Notes: generated by a model not told the origin, from the letters alone. DNA of 64,000 nt from CADEFX01 sp046154585 (GCA_046154585.1 JBJXDX010000051.1:1-64000), one strand, 5' to 3'; counted from the first letter of the stretch, positions 52,710 through 62,398 are shown. Numbers and translations: made by a program.

Positions 52710-53456
52710 ATGACGGCGCTCCCCTCCTCTACCGGACAAAAGCTCGGTCTTGTCATCGACCTCGACACGTGCGTCGGGTGCCAAGCCTGCGCGACGAGCT
52801 GCAAGGAATGGAACACGGGCGGCTATTCCGCACCGCTAACGGACTCTGATCCTTACGGCAAGGATCCAGATGGTACCTGGCTCAATCGTGTCCACAGCTA
52901 CGACGTTGGCGAAGGTGCGACGAGCCGTACCGTGCACTTTCCGCGGTCGTGCCTGCATTGCGAAACGCCGGCATGCGTTACCGTTTGCCCGACGGGCGCC
53001 AGCTACAAGCGCGCCTCCGACGGCATCGTGCTGGTCGATCCCGACACCTGCATCGGCTGCAAGTTGTGCTCCTGGGCGTGCCCCTACGGCGCGCGAGAGT
53101 ACGACTACGCCGACGGCATCATGAAGAAATGCACGCTGTGCGTCGATCGCATCTATAACGAGCACCTCCCGCCGGAGGATCGCGTGCCTGCTTGCGTGCG
53201 CGCCTGCCCGACCGGCGCGCGCCACTTCGGCGATCTCGGCGATGCAGAGTCCGACGTTTCGAAGCTCGTGCGAGATCGGGGCGGCTACGACCTGCTTCCT
53301 GAGATGGGGTACAAACCGGTCAACAAGTACCTACCCCCGCGACCACGACGTGACGCAACGACGCTTCCCTGCGTGCCGGCGGACCCTGTTACATCATCCA
53401 GCAGCACGGCGATCGAGAGGCTCTTTGCCTTCGCCGACAAGATGCTCTCCCGCTGA
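52710..53456 (+). CDS. soeB: SoeB-like four-cluster ferredoxin subunit
   Basis: 248 aa. Four cysteine groups for 4Fe-4S clusters: TCVGCQACATSCKEW, SCLHCETPACVTVCPTG, TCIGCKLCSWACPYG and KCTLCVDR ... ACVRACPTGA. It relays electrons from the molybdenum subunit to the membrane anchor. It starts 15 nt after soeA. Confidence 0.9.
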   Translation: MTALPSSTGQKLGLVIDLDTCVGCQACATSCKEWNTGGYSAPLTDSDPYGKDPDGTWLNRVHSYDVGEGATSRTVHFPRSCLHCETPACVTVCPTGASYKRASDGIVLVDPDTCIGCKLCSWACPYGAREYDYADGIMKKCTLCVDRIYNEHLPPEDRVPACVRACPTGARHFGDLGDAESDVSKLVRDRGGYDLLPEMGYKPVNKYLPPRPRRDATTLPCVPADPVTSSSSTAIERLFAFADKMLSR

Positions 53457-53460
53457 TCGC

Positions 53461-54408
53461 ATGCATCCCGCCTACTCCGTCATCATCTTCACGGTCACGT
53501 CCGGCGCGGGGTTCGGCCTGCTCATCTGGCTCGCAGCGCTGGCGCTGGCAGGTAAAGTCACGACAGCGCCCGCGTTGGGACTGGTGGGTCTTGGCCTTGC
53601 GTTCGCCCTGGTTGCAGCGGGGCTTATTTCGTCCACAGCTCATCTCGGACGGCCCGAGCGCGCCTGGCGAGCATTTTCGCAGTGGCGCACGTCATGGCTA
53701 TCGCGCGAAGGCGTTCTGGCCGTCGCGACATTCCTTCCGGCCAGTATTTTTGCGTTGTCGTGGGCGTTTTTCGGAGTGCGCGGGCCACTCTTCAACGCCG
53801 CGGGCGGTCTTGCCATCGCACTTGGCCTCGCGTCAGTCTACGCCACCGGCATGATCTACCAGTCGCTGACGACCATCCGAGCCTGGGCACATCCGCTGGT
53901 CGCATCCATCTATATCGTTCTGGCCGTGGCGACGGGAGGAACGCTGGCAGTTTTCGTGCTGCGCATGTTTGGAGAGGCACAGGAGGGCGTGGCGCAAGCG
54001 TCCATCGCGATCAATCTGCTCGCGGCGATCCTGAAATATGCATATTGGCGGGGCATCGACACTGAGCCGCGAACCCGTACGGCCGGTGACGCCACAGGCC
54101 TTGGACAATTCGGCACTGTGCGCGTCCTCGATCCGCCGCACACACAAGCCAACTTCGTCATGCGCGAGATGGGTTACGCGGTTGCGCGCAAGCACGCCAA
54201 AATCTTGCGCATCATCGCGGTCAGTCTTGGTTTCGTCGTGCCGGCCGTGCTGACGGCAGTATCGTTGATGGTGCCGGTAGTCGGAACTCTGCTCCTTGCC
54301 GGACTTGCTGTGGCCAGCATGATCGTCGGCATTATGACGGAGCGGTGGCTGTTCTTCGCCGAAGCGCAGCACGTCGTGACGTTGTTTTACGGCGCGGCGC
54401 GCGCCTGA
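53461..54408 (+). CDS. soeC: SoeC-like DmsC-family membrane anchor
   Basis: 315 aa with about eight membrane segments starting YSVIIFTVTSGAGFGLLIWLA. The DmsC-type motif SSTAHLGRPERAWRAFSQWRTSWLSREG is present. It anchors the complex and hands electrons to quinone. ATG 53461 is 4 nt after the soeB stop; longer upstream extensions overlap soeB and are rejected. Confidence 0.88.
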   Translation: MHPAYSVIIFTVTSGAGFGLLIWLAALALAGKVTTAPALGLVGLGLAFALVAAGLISSTAHLGRPERAWRAFSQWRTSWLSREGVLAVATFLPASIFALSWAFFGVRGPLFNAAGGLAIALGLASVYATGMIYQSLTTIRAWAHPLVASIYIVLAVATGGTLAVFVLRMFGEAQEGVAQASIAINLLAAILKYAYWRGIDTEPRTRTAGDATGLGQFGTVRVLDPPHTQANFVMREMGYAVARKHAKILRIIAVSLGFVVPAVLTAVSLMVPVVGTLLLAGLAVASMIVGIMTERWLFFAEAQHVVTLFYGAARA

Positions 54409-54541
54409 ACTGCGTTAGTCGTCGTCGATAGGCCCCGACCGTTTACCCACTTCTGGCAGGGTCGATCCAGGCAACTGGAGACGGCCGGATCAGGGCATGG
54501 CGCACGGTATCCAGTTCCGGAGGGAGTAGACCTAAGTCTTC

Positions 54542-56038
54542 TTACGGCACCCATGTCGTCTCAGGCGCCTCCTCTGTGCCGCGCGGCGGAAAGACCACCG
54601 TCTTAGGGGCAGGCCTATACAGGTTGCTCACCTCCAGAAGTCGCATGACTTGAGCCATCTCGGTGACCTTTTCCAAGGTCTCCAGGCGCTCGAACAGGGG
54701 CGCGACCTGCTCACGCGGCAGCGCACGCGCTGCGCAATCGCTGAACTTGTCCCACAACTCGCTGCTGCTCATCGGATTGTCCCCGCCGCGTCCGACGAGA
54801 TTTTCAACCCGCCGTGACAGGCGCCGTCCGTCCTTGAGCGTCGCGATCACTTCGGCGCCCCATTGATCCTTGCTGTTATCCGGCATATCGGGATGCGGGC
54901 TCGCCTCGGTGATATCGAGCAACCGGGCGATCTGCGGCTCCAAATGCGCGTCGCCTTCGAAATCCTTGAGACGGACGGCGCCATCTTGAAGCGCGCGCGC
55001 GACAGCATATTGGACACTGAACTTGGCTTCGAGCGGCGTCTGCGGATGCGGCGTGTTGGTGTGGCGCAGGCGCCGGCCGTGCGGCAGAACACGGATCTGC
55101 GTGACATCCGCTGCACGGATCGCTTCCTCGTTGCGCAGCTTGAGGGCCATGATGATGGCGGGGTGCGTGCTGCCGCAGCAGGGGAATTGCTTGAGCCCGA
55201 TTGACGACGCCTCTATTTCCCAGGGCTCGCCCCAGTTCTCGAACATCTTTTCGACGTCGTAGGTGCCCGGACCGTTGAAGACGTCGAGAAAGCCCTGATG
55301 ATGCTCAAACACGTCGTCGGCAGCTTCAAATCCACCCTCAGCGATGAGCGCGGCGAACAGGCCGTTTCGGCTGCAGTGGCCGATGTGAAGCGGTTTGGTC
55401 ATCGTACCGAAATTGGCCTTGAGGCCGCTGGCCAACGACGCGGCAATGGAAAGAGCCCTCGCCGTCCGCGCCGGATCTAGCTTCATCATATGACTTGCTG
55501 CAGCGGCGCCACCAAAGGCGCCAAGCGTCGACGTCGGATGCCAGCCTTTATCGTAGTGGTGAAAATTGACCGCTCGTGCCAGGCGGATCATCGTCTCGAC
55601 GCCGATCACGTAGGCCGCAATGAGCGCCTCGCCGGTCGCGCCGCGCTCCTCGGCCAGGGCGAACAGTGTCGAAACCAGAGGCACTGAATGATGGCCACCC
55701 AGTGCTCCGCTGAAATCGTCATAGTCAAGCGCGTGGGACGCCGTGCCGTTGATCAGCGCCGCGTCAAGACCACTGGTACGCCGATCTGTGCCGAAGATGA
55801 GGCAGGGACCTGGCGGAGCAATGCCCGGCGTCTTGAGGAGAATCTGCGTGCATGGTTCCGGCACGCCGGCCAAGGTCACGCCTATCGTATCGAGGATGCA
55901 GGTCTTCGCCTGGGCAATGGAGGTCTTCGTCAGCTGACGCTTGTCGAACGCACAGACCTTGGCAGCAAGCCGCTGCACGATGGTTTCCGAGGAGGATGCC
56001 GCGTGCGGTACCTCGTTCGCCATAGAAGCCTGTGCCAT
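54542..56038 (-). CDS. MmgE/PrpD-family protein
   Basis: 498 aa. The family signature is seen in CILDTIGVTLAGVP, NGTASHALDYDDFSGALGGHHS and KPLHIGHCSRNGLFAALIA. Members include 2-methylcitrate dehydratase, cis-aconitate decarboxylase and iminodisuccinate epimerase, all acting on polycarboxylates. It follows the TcuA-like gene by 27 nt, with TAGGAGACACGCG as ribosome binding site, so the two form an operon. Confidence 0.9.
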   Translation of the reverse strand: MAQASMANEVPHAASSSETIVQRLAAKVCAFDKRQLTKTSIAQAKTCILDTIGVTLAGVPEPCTQILLKTPGIAPPGPCLIFGTDRRTSGLDAALINGTASHALDYDDFSGALGGHHSVPLVSTLFALAEERGATGEALIAAYVIGVETMIRLARAVNFHHYDKGWHPTSTLGAFGGAAAASHMMKLDPARTARALSIAASLASGLKANFGTMTKPLHIGHCSRNGLFAALIAEGGFEAADDVFEHHQGFLDVFNGPGTYDVEKMFENWGEPWEIEASSIGLKQFPCCGSTHPAIIMALKLRNEEAIRAADVTQIRVLPHGRRLRHTNTPHPQTPLEAKFSVQYAVARALQDGAVRLKDFEGDAHLEPQIARLLDITEASPHPDMPDNSKDQWGAEVIATLKDGRRLSRRVENLVGRGGDNPMSSSELWDKFSDCAARALPREQVAPLFERLETLEKVTEMAQVMRLLEVSNLYRPAPKTVVFPPRGTEEAPETTWVP

Positions 56039-56065
56039 CGCGTGTCTCCTATCCCTTGTTCTTTC

Positions 56066-57565
56066 TCAAACCATGGTCGCAGCGTTACGTCCCGCGATCC
56101 GCCCGAACGTTGCGCCCGATACGAGACCAGTGCCGGCCGGGTAATTATCGTAGAATAGCCCACCCACCATCTCGCCGCAGCAGAACAGCCCCTTGATGGG
56201 TCGCCAGTCAGTGCCAACGACCTGAGCATTCTCGGTTGTCTTGAGTCCGCCAAAGGTAAATGTGATGCCTCCGGTCGTGCTGTACGCGTAGAACGGCGGC
56301 TTGTCGATGCGCAACGCCCAGTTGGTCTTTTCGAGCGTAAGCCCCTTGCTGGACAATCCGTCCTTCTTGGTGGGGTCGAAGCCTTCCTCGGGACTGCGGG
56401 CAGCGGCATTGTATTCGCGCATGGTCCTCAGCGCTTGCGCTTTGTCCTCGAAGTCGAGTTGCTCGATCAATGCTTCCAGCGTGTTGGCCGTGATCGGCTT
56501 GCTTGTCTGATAGCGTGGCTCCAGCAGATGGACGGTCTTGGAGTCGAAGATCTGCCAAGCCTTGGACCCGGGCTCGGCAAGGACGGCGCGGCCGAACTTC
56601 GCATAGGTGAAGAGCGCGCCGTCCTCACCTTCGTCGACGAAGCGATGGCCCTTGCGGTTGAGCATCACCGCATAGACGTAGCTGAGGCGGTTGCTGCGAT
56701 CCGTGAGCTCACGCGGCGCGAAATCACCCCAATCCGCGCTGATGGGCGTTGCGTGGCAGCCGCTCCACTGACCCCAGGGCATGGCGCCGATGTTCATGGC
56801 CATGCGCAGGCCGTCGCCTTGATTGTAGGGCGTGCCGCGCACTTTTGCCGAGCCAACCAGCGCGCCGATGTGTTGCGTGCGCATCTGCACGTTGGCTTCG
56901 AACCCGCCGCAGCCGAGGACGACCGATTTCGCATTCAGCGTTGAAATGCCATCGTCGTCACGAACCTTGACGCCATTCACCCGGCCATCACCGCCGACCA
57001 GAAGCTCAAGCGCTGCTGTGCCATAGCGCACCTCGATGCCGAGCCGCTCTACAGTCGAGAACCAGCTGCGCGACAAGCCCACGCCTTCATGCGCGGCGCG
57101 CACAACGAGGCCGCGCGCCCAGACCATGACGTTGCCCTTTTTCACCGCGGACAGCGTCGTCGCCGGCTCCATCTTTATGGCTCCGCTGTCCTTCATCCAT
57201 TTGACCGTCTCCTGAGACTTCGCAACCAGGAGCTTGGACAGAACAGGATCCGTGCGCCCGTTGGTGACGCGCATCAGATCACCGTGGAAGTCGTCCTGCG
57301 TGTAGGGTGAGATGCCATCATAGAAATTCTCGTATTCATCTTCGACGCCAGGCAGAAGCGGACCGATCTCACGCGGATCGTCGAAAGCGAAACGCAGCAC
57401 CCCTCCGCTCCAGTGTGTGTTGCCGCCGCGCATTTCCCGCGGTGCCTTCTCTAGAACAACGATGCGCTTGGCGCCGTTCTCGCTCGCAGACACTGCTGCG
57501 GCGAGCGCGGCATTGCCGGCGCCGACCACGATCACATCGTACGTTTGCGCCTGTTGGTCGGCCAT
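56066..57565 (-). CDS. FAD-dependent dehydrogenase, TcuA / fumarate-reductase flavoprotein type
   Basis: 499 aa. FAD site VVGAGNAALAAAVSASENG near residue 13 and the C-terminal GLFCCGEMVGGLFYDNYPAGTGLVSGATFGRIAG. The motif RGGNTHWSGGVLRF is typical of tricarballylate dehydrogenase TcuA, which makes cis-aconitate. The usual partner TcuB is absent here. ATG 57565 is preferred to GTG 57574 because GAGGGG is then correctly spaced. The operator-like TGTATACA lies about 80 nt upstream. Confidence 0.85.
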   Translation of the reverse strand: MADQQAQTYDVIVVGAGNAALAAAVSASENGAKRIVVLEKAPREMRGGNTHWSGGVLRFAFDDPREIGPLLPGVEDEYENFYDGISPYTQDDFHGDLMRVTNGRTDPVLSKLLVAKSQETVKWMKDSGAIKMEPATTLSAVKKGNVMVWARGLVVRAAHEGVGLSRSWFSTVERLGIEVRYGTAALELLVGGDGRVNGVKVRDDDGISTLNAKSVVLGCGGFEANVQMRTQHIGALVGSAKVRGTPYNQGDGLRMAMNIGAMPWGQWSGCHATPISADWGDFAPRELTDRSNRLSYVYAVMLNRKGHRFVDEGEDGALFTYAKFGRAVLAEPGSKAWQIFDSKTVHLLEPRYQTSKPITANTLEALIEQLDFEDKAQALRTMREYNAAARSPEEGFDPTKKDGLSSKGLTLEKTNWALRIDKPPFYAYSTTGGITFTFGGLKTTENAQVVGTDWRPIKGLFCCGEMVGGLFYDNYPAGTGLVSGATFGRIAGRNAATMV

Positions 57566-57642
57566 CGGCGTCACCCCTCTCTTTGACCAGTGCTGAGCGA
57601 TCCGGCGATGGTCCCGGCTACGCGTCTTCTCACTCTATACGG

Positions 57643-57653
57643 CTGTATACAAT
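57643..57653 (-). promoter_or_regulatory. GntR/FCD operator-like site upstream of the TcuA-like gene
   Basis: CTGTATACAAT, whose reverse complement ATTGTATACAG occurs exactly at 62399-62409 upstream of the GntR gene. Similarity continues into both flanks: CTTGCAT before and CGTAT after, each displaced by one or two bases. TGTATACA is an 8-bp palindrome of the kind bound by FCD-type GntR regulators. Confidence 0.75.
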
Positions 57654-57690
57654 GAAATGCAAGCAAACGCACGCCGCGTTCCAGGTGACG

Positions 57691-58776
57691 TCAGATCGTT
57701 GGATCGGCAGGTCGCGCCACGAGACGGCAGGTGTCGGGGCGAATGCGCAAGGTCACCGCTGCGCCGACGTCGAAATCGCGCCTGGAGTGAACCTTGACCT
57801 TGGCCCCAGCCGCATCGATGACGTACTCCGTATACGCGCCGAGGTAGTGACTTTCGCGGATCGTACCGGGCAGGCTACGCCCGCGGTCCGCGCCCGGGCT
57901 GTTGCCATCGACAATCTCAATATCCTCTGGACGCAGCATGGCCTGGTAGCTGCCACTGCCATTGGCGCCCACATCGGTCACATCGAGGAACGTGCCATCT
58001 GGCATCTTCCAGCCGTTCGCGCTCTCGCCTCGCGACACGTCGATGAAGCTGGCGCGGCCGACGAAATCGGCCACGAAATGGTTGACCGGACTGCGGTAGA
58101 GCTCTTTGGGCGTGCCGACCTGCTCGATCCTGCCCTTGTCCATGACGATCACCCGATCCGACATGGACAGAGCCTCCTCCTGATCGTGCGTGACGTAGAC
58201 GGCAGCCACGCCGAGCTCGCGCTGGAGCCGGCGGATCTCGGTGCGTGTGCCCTCGCGCAGCTTTGCATCGAGATTGGAGAGAGGCTCATCGAACAGGAGA
58301 ACCTTGGGTCGCCCGACGATGGCACGGGCGAGCGCCACGCGCTGCTGCTGCCCACCGGACAACTGCGATGGGTGGCGACCCCTGAGCGCTCCGAGACCGA
58401 CGATCGCCAGTGCTTCCTCCACCTGCCGACTCACATCCGCCGCGGGCAGATTCCGAACAGAAAGTGGAAAGCCAACGTTGTCCGCCACGGTCATGTGCGG
58501 CCAGATGGCGTAGCTTTGGAACACCATGCCGATCTGGCGCTCGTGTACCGGCACAAGCGCACCCTCGTCCGGCGCCGAGACTGTGGTGTCACCGATGCGG
58601 ATAACCCCTGCATTGGCATCCTCGAGACCGGCAATGCAGCGAAGCGTCGTCGTCTTGCCGCAGCCGGATGGACCGAGAAGGCTGACGAATTCACCGCGCG
58701 CCACCTCGAACGAAATGCCGTGCACGACCGTGTGCACATCAAATCGCTTGACGAGGTTTTGGACCGAAATGCTCAT
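57691..58776 (-). CDS. Fe3+/putrescine-type ABC transporter ATPase
   Basis: 361 aa. Walker A GPSGCGKTTTLR, signature LSGGQQQRVALARAI, Walker B LLFDEPLSNLD and switch histidine TVYVTHDQEEA-like (AVYVTHDQEEAL). The C-terminal ~120 residues form a TOBE regulatory domain (MLRPEDIEIVDGN). The last gene of the gntR-SBP-permease-ATPase run. AAGGAG precedes ATG 58776. Confidence 0.92.
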   Translation of the reverse strand: MSISVQNLVKRFDVHTVVHGISFEVARGEFVSLLGPSGCGKTTTLRCIAGLEDANAGVIRIGDTTVSAPDEGALVPVHERQIGMVFQSYAIWPHMTVADNVGFPLSVRNLPAADVSRQVEEALAIVGLGALRGRHPSQLSGGQQQRVALARAIVGRPKVLLFDEPLSNLDAKLREGTRTEIRRLQRELGVAAVYVTHDQEEALSMSDRVIVMDKGRIEQVGTPKELYRSPVNHFVADFVGRASFIDVSRGESANGWKMPDGTFLDVTDVGANGSGSYQAMLRPEDIEIVDGNSPGADRGRSLPGTIRESHYLGAYTEYVIDAAGAKVKVHSRRDFDVGAAVTLRIRPDTCRLVARPADPTI

Positions 58777-58791
58777 AGAGTCTCCTTGCGC

Positions 58792-60519
58792 TCAACCGCG
58801 CCGCGCAGCCGGCAGCAGCCAAGTGATCAGCGCCATAGCGACGAAGATGATGAGGGTGGCGACCACGGCAAGGGCACTCGCCTGGCCCCAATTGGCCTGC
58901 TCGAAAAACGACCATATAGAGATCGATATAACGGCCGTAGATGCTGAATAGAGAAGGATGGCTGAAGAGATCTCGCGGAAGAACGCCATGAACAGGAGGA
59001 AATAGGCACCCTGCACGGATGGAAATATCAGCGGAAGCAGCACTTTCCGAACGCCTTGGATGCGCGTCGCGCCACTGACCCAGGCCGCTTCCTCCAGGCT
59101 CTTGTCGATCTGCACCATCTGCCCACCGATGGTCTCGGTCGCGTACGGCAGGAAGCGGGTGACGAACGCGACGATGATGATCGCGAGCGTGCCGTAGAGC
59201 GGCAGTGGCAGGTAGGCATAGGCCCAGAGCAGGCCGAGGCCCAGAACGATACCTGGCACGCCAAACGGCAGACTGACGAAGAAATCCAACGCCCGATGGC
59301 CACGGGGCTGCACGCGAAGCGTGAAATAGGCGCAGAGAATGCCAAGAGCGACGCCGATCGCGGCGCCGATTCCGGACACCATCAGCGTGTTCCAGAAACT
59401 TCTGACGGTCGAAGCGCTCTCCAGCATGTAGGTGTAGTTCCTGATGGTGTACATGCCGGCAAGTGGATTGGCAGTGAACCATTTCAGGACCGAGGTGTAG
59501 ATGAGGATCGCCATCGGCAGAATGAGACCGAGAAACGCGAATCCGAAGCAGAGGACGTAAGCTGCCCACTTCCACCGGCCGAGAGGGATCGGCTTCAGCC
59601 GTCCGGCCTTGCCGGTCACCGTGACGAGCCGCCCGGCCCGCGACACGCGGCGCTGTGCCCAAATGGCGGCACCGGTCATGGCGCTCAGCGCAATGCCGAT
59701 CGCAGAAGCAAGTCCGTAGTCGGTCGGCGAAAAACGCACGAGCAGATAGAGCTGCGTCGCCAGCATGTTGACCTGACCAGGGATGCCGATCAGCGCCGGA
59801 ATGGCAAACTGCTCGATAGTGATAATGAACGTCAGAATGAAGCTGGAGATCAGGGAGTAGCTGAGCAACGGCAACGTGACGCGCGTGATGACCACGCGCG
59901 GCTTGGCACCCGCTGTGCGCGCGGCCTCCTCGTAGATGCCATCCATGCCGATGATCGGACCGCGCATCGTTAGATAGACGAACGGTACTTGATGCAGCAC
60001 CATAATCAGGATGATGCCCATTGCCGTATAGATATCGACGCGCAGCCAGGGCATTCCCAAGGTGTCGTCAACGACCGCATTGATGATGCCGCCGGGTGCT
60101 CCAATGATGATCCAGGCCATCGCCAAGATGAAGGATGGAAAGTAGAAGGCCAACCCGACGAGCGCGGATACGAGCTTCCCGTACTTGAAGTCTGTGCGAT
60201 GCACGAGCAGGGCAATTGCCGTGCCGATCACGATGCACAGAGCAGACGAGAGAAGTCCGATCCAGAGGGTCGTCCCAATCGTCCTCAGCACGCCGCTGGA
60301 GGCAAGACCGGCATAGTTGTTGAGCGTCCATTCGCCCGGAAGACCAGGTGCGGCTGTGCGGAAGCTGCCGTAAACAAGCGCGATGATCGGGATCATCACC
60401 ATCGCCACGACGAGGGCGAAGACCACGGCATAGGTGATATCGAAGGCCCAGTTGCCTGAGCGCCGGCCCTCGATCTGCCCCGCGGAAAGATCGCTCAAAC
60501 GCGCCGTCTGTTCGGACAT
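58792..60519 (-). CDS. Fe3+-type ABC transporter permease, two fused halves
   Basis: 575 aa with about twelve membrane segments and two binding-protein-dependent permease domains, each with an EAA loop: EEAARTAGAKPRVVITRVTLPLL in the first half and EEAAWVSGATRIQGVRKVLLPLI in the second. This FbpB-like fusion lets a single gene supply both permeases. AGGGATAAC precedes ATG 60519. Confidence 0.92.
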   Translation of the reverse strand: MSEQTARLSDLSAGQIEGRRSGNWAFDITYAVVFALVVAMVMIPIIALVYGSFRTAAPGLPGEWTLNNYAGLASSGVLRTIGTTLWIGLLSSALCIVIGTAIALLVHRTDFKYGKLVSALVGLAFYFPSFILAMAWIIIGAPGGIINAVVDDTLGMPWLRVDIYTAMGIILIMVLHQVPFVYLTMRGPIIGMDGIYEEAARTAGAKPRVVITRVTLPLLSYSLISSFILTFIITIEQFAIPALIGIPGQVNMLATQLYLLVRFSPTDYGLASAIGIALSAMTGAAIWAQRRVSRAGRLVTVTGKAGRLKPIPLGRWKWAAYVLCFGFAFLGLILPMAILIYTSVLKWFTANPLAGMYTIRNYTYMLESASTVRSFWNTLMVSGIGAAIGVALGILCAYFTLRVQPRGHRALDFFVSLPFGVPGIVLGLGLLWAYAYLPLPLYGTLAIIIVAFVTRFLPYATETIGGQMVQIDKSLEEAAWVSGATRIQGVRKVLLPLIFPSVQGAYFLLFMAFFREISSAILLYSASTAVISISIWSFFEQANWGQASALAVVATLIIFVAMALITWLLPAARRG

Positions 60520-60546
60520 GTTATCCCTGCGTCAACGGGAGTGACG

Positions 60547-61596
60547 TCAGCGGACGCCGAACACCGTGCGCCATTCATTGACGATCTTGGCCTGCCGCGC
60601 CGATGTGAGGATTTTCTCGCCGTCGACGACATTGGCGATCTGGGAGGTCGCCGGCAGCTTGCTGAGCGGCGGCGCCCCGTTGCGGGTCACTGACAAACCG
60701 CAATACTGCTGCAGTGCTTCCTGGCCTTCCTTCGTCATCAGCCAGTTCATGAAGACACGCGCGGCATTGGGATGCGGTGCCTTTGCGGCCACGAACGCCT
60801 TGTTGGCCGAGAGCGTCGTCCCGCTCGCGGGATAGACGAAACCTACAGGAGCCCCGTCCTCAAGCAGTGGATTGAGCGGCAAATCCGTCAGCTCTGCGAT
60901 GCGGACATCGCCACGTACCACTGCTTGAATGATACCTCCGGAGCCTTCGAAGAACCGCACCTCGTTGGCTTTCAGCTTCTCGGCAGCGTTGGCAATGCCT
61001 TTGTCCTCCCAGAACGCAACGATCTGCTGGATGGAAACCGAGCGCCAAGGCGGATTCATGCCGACCTTACCCTTCCATTTCGCATCAAACAGGTCCGTCC
61101 ACTCCTTCGGCTCGTCGGCCGGCTTCACAAGAGTCTTGTTCCAGATGATCGCCTCGCGGGCGTACTGCAGGGTGAAGAGCTTGTTTCCCTCGTTAATCGC
61201 CGGCGGGAAATTCGATAGTTCGGGCGGCGTCCATTCGGCCATCCAACCTGCCTTCAGGCCGGTAACGATGCGCTCGTCGGGAAACGTGATGAGAACGTCG
61301 GCAAGGTGCCGGCCGGCAGTGAACTCCGTTTGGAAGCGCTCGATGAGCGGGTTGCTGCCGAGACGGATTTGCTCCGGCTGAATGCCGGGAACCGCGGCCC
61401 GAAACTTCGCGAGCAGCGGCTCAATGCCGTTAGGCTGGAGATTGTTGTAGAAGACGATTTTGCCTTCCTTCTTGGCCGCGGCGACGGTCTCGTCCCAGGT
61501 CTGCGCCGACGCATGCAGCGAAGCCAGCACGCCTGCGAGCGCGATTGCGCTCGCCAGAGCAGCAAGGCGGACAAGCATCGATTGTTGTCGTGTCAT
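60547..61596 (-). CDS. Fe3+-type ABC transporter substrate-binding protein
   Basis: 349 aa. Signal peptide (MLVRLAALASAIALAGVLASLHASAQ) and a type 2 periplasmic binding fold beginning KKEGKIVFYNNL. The family includes Fe3+ binders but also binders of polyols, phosphonates and carboxylates. The tyrosine pair typical of iron binders near the C-terminus is not apparent (YCGLSVTRNGAPP), which argues against iron. Its ATG overlaps the gntR stop (TGATG). Confidence 0.88.
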   Translation of the reverse strand: MTRQQSMLVRLAALASAIALAGVLASLHASAQTWDETVAAAKKEGKIVFYNNLQPNGIEPLLAKFRAAVPGIQPEQIRLGSNPLIERFQTEFTAGRHLADVLITFPDERIVTGLKAGWMAEWTPPELSNFPPAINEGNKLFTLQYAREAIIWNKTLVKPADEPKEWTDLFDAKWKGKVGMNPPWRSVSIQQIVAFWEDKGIANAAEKLKANEVRFFEGSGGIIQAVVRGDVRIAELTDLPLNPLLEDGAPVGFVYPASGTTLSANKAFVAAKAPHPNAARVFMNWLMTKEGQEALQQYCGLSVTRNGAPPLSKLPATSQIANVVDGEKILTSARQAKIVNEWRTVFGVR

Positions 61597-62333
61597 CAGT
61601 TCTCTCCTTTATTGGTGCGTTTCCTGGCGCTGCCCGTTGCCCCAACCTGGCTGACACTGTTTCGAAGCATCATGCGGCGGAGTTCTACGGCCTTTAGAAT
61701 ATGCGCTCGCGCCTCTTTGTTGGCACGGACTCCGTCTTTCTGTTCAATAGCCTCCACGATAAGGCGATGCTCTCTGGCAGCGTCCGGCAAACGACCTTTC
61801 GCCCCAAGGGTCGTCGGCCCAAGCAATGCGATGGCATCGTGGAGCGCGTGCAGGCTTTTCATTAGGAAGCGGTTGTGGGCAGCGGCGTAGATGGCGCGGT
61901 GAAAGGCAAGGTTGTGCCGATAGCGCGCGGTGGGATCAGCCGGGAGTCGAGCCTCGTCTTGGATAAGTTGCGCAAGTGCCGCGACCTCGCGGGCGCTGGC
62001 ATGATGCGCTGCCATCGCGGCTGCCGCGCCTTCTAGCACGGCGCGCATCTCGTACAGCTCCTCCATGGCCGTCTCGTCAAGCGACGCGACGACAAGGCCC
62101 GTCCGCGGACGGGCCTCGAGCAACCCTTCGATCTCCAGCCGAGACAGGGCGTGCCGCGTCGGCGTACGGCTGATACCGAGCCAGGATGCGAGCTCGATCT
62201 CGCGCATGCGCCGCCCGGGCGCAAAGTGCCCTTCGACGATCGCCGAATGCAGTTTGGCATACGCGTAATCTGCGGCCGAGCCGTAATGGTCGCGGTCCGC
62301 AGGATCACGTGAGGGAGCTACGGGATCGGCCAT
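61596..62333 (-). CDS. GntR-family regulator, FCD subfamily
   Basis: 245 aa. Winged HTH at residues ~20-85 (MREIELASWLGISRTPTRHALSRLEIEGLL) followed by the FCD ligand domain with its metal histidines (LAFHRAIYAAAHNRFLMKSL and HRLIVEAI). FCD regulators usually respond to carboxylic acids. It heads the transporter operon and is translationally coupled to the binding-protein gene. An 11-bp site shared with the TcuA-like promoter lies 66 nt upstream, so it probably regulates itself and the TcuA/PrpD operon. Confidence 0.9.
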   Translation of the reverse strand: MADPVAPSRDPADRDHYGSAADYAYAKLHSAIVEGHFAPGRRMREIELASWLGISRTPTRHALSRLEIEGLLEARPRTGLVVASLDETAMEELYEMRAVLEGAAAAMAAHHASAREVAALAQLIQDEARLPADPTARYRHNLAFHRAIYAAAHNRFLMKSLHALHDAIALLGPTTLGAKGRLPDAAREHRLIVEAIEQKDGVRANKEARAHILKAVELRRMMLRNSVSQVGATGSARKRTNKGEN

Positions 62334-62398
62334 CCGTCTGTTCCGCCCGGCGCTGGTGGATACGTCCGCGTTCTGTGGCCCACAAAGGTCCTTGCATG

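Noticed and set aside
53242..53460. Long N-terminal extension of soeC overlapping soeB
   Set aside because: The extension is in another frame of soeB with no membrane segment; ATG 53461 gives the standard DmsC-type N-terminus.
57307..58947. 546-codon plus-strand frame opposite the ABC ATPase and TcuA-like genes
   Set aside because: It crosses two well-defined minus-strand genes and their promoter and has no recognisable domain.
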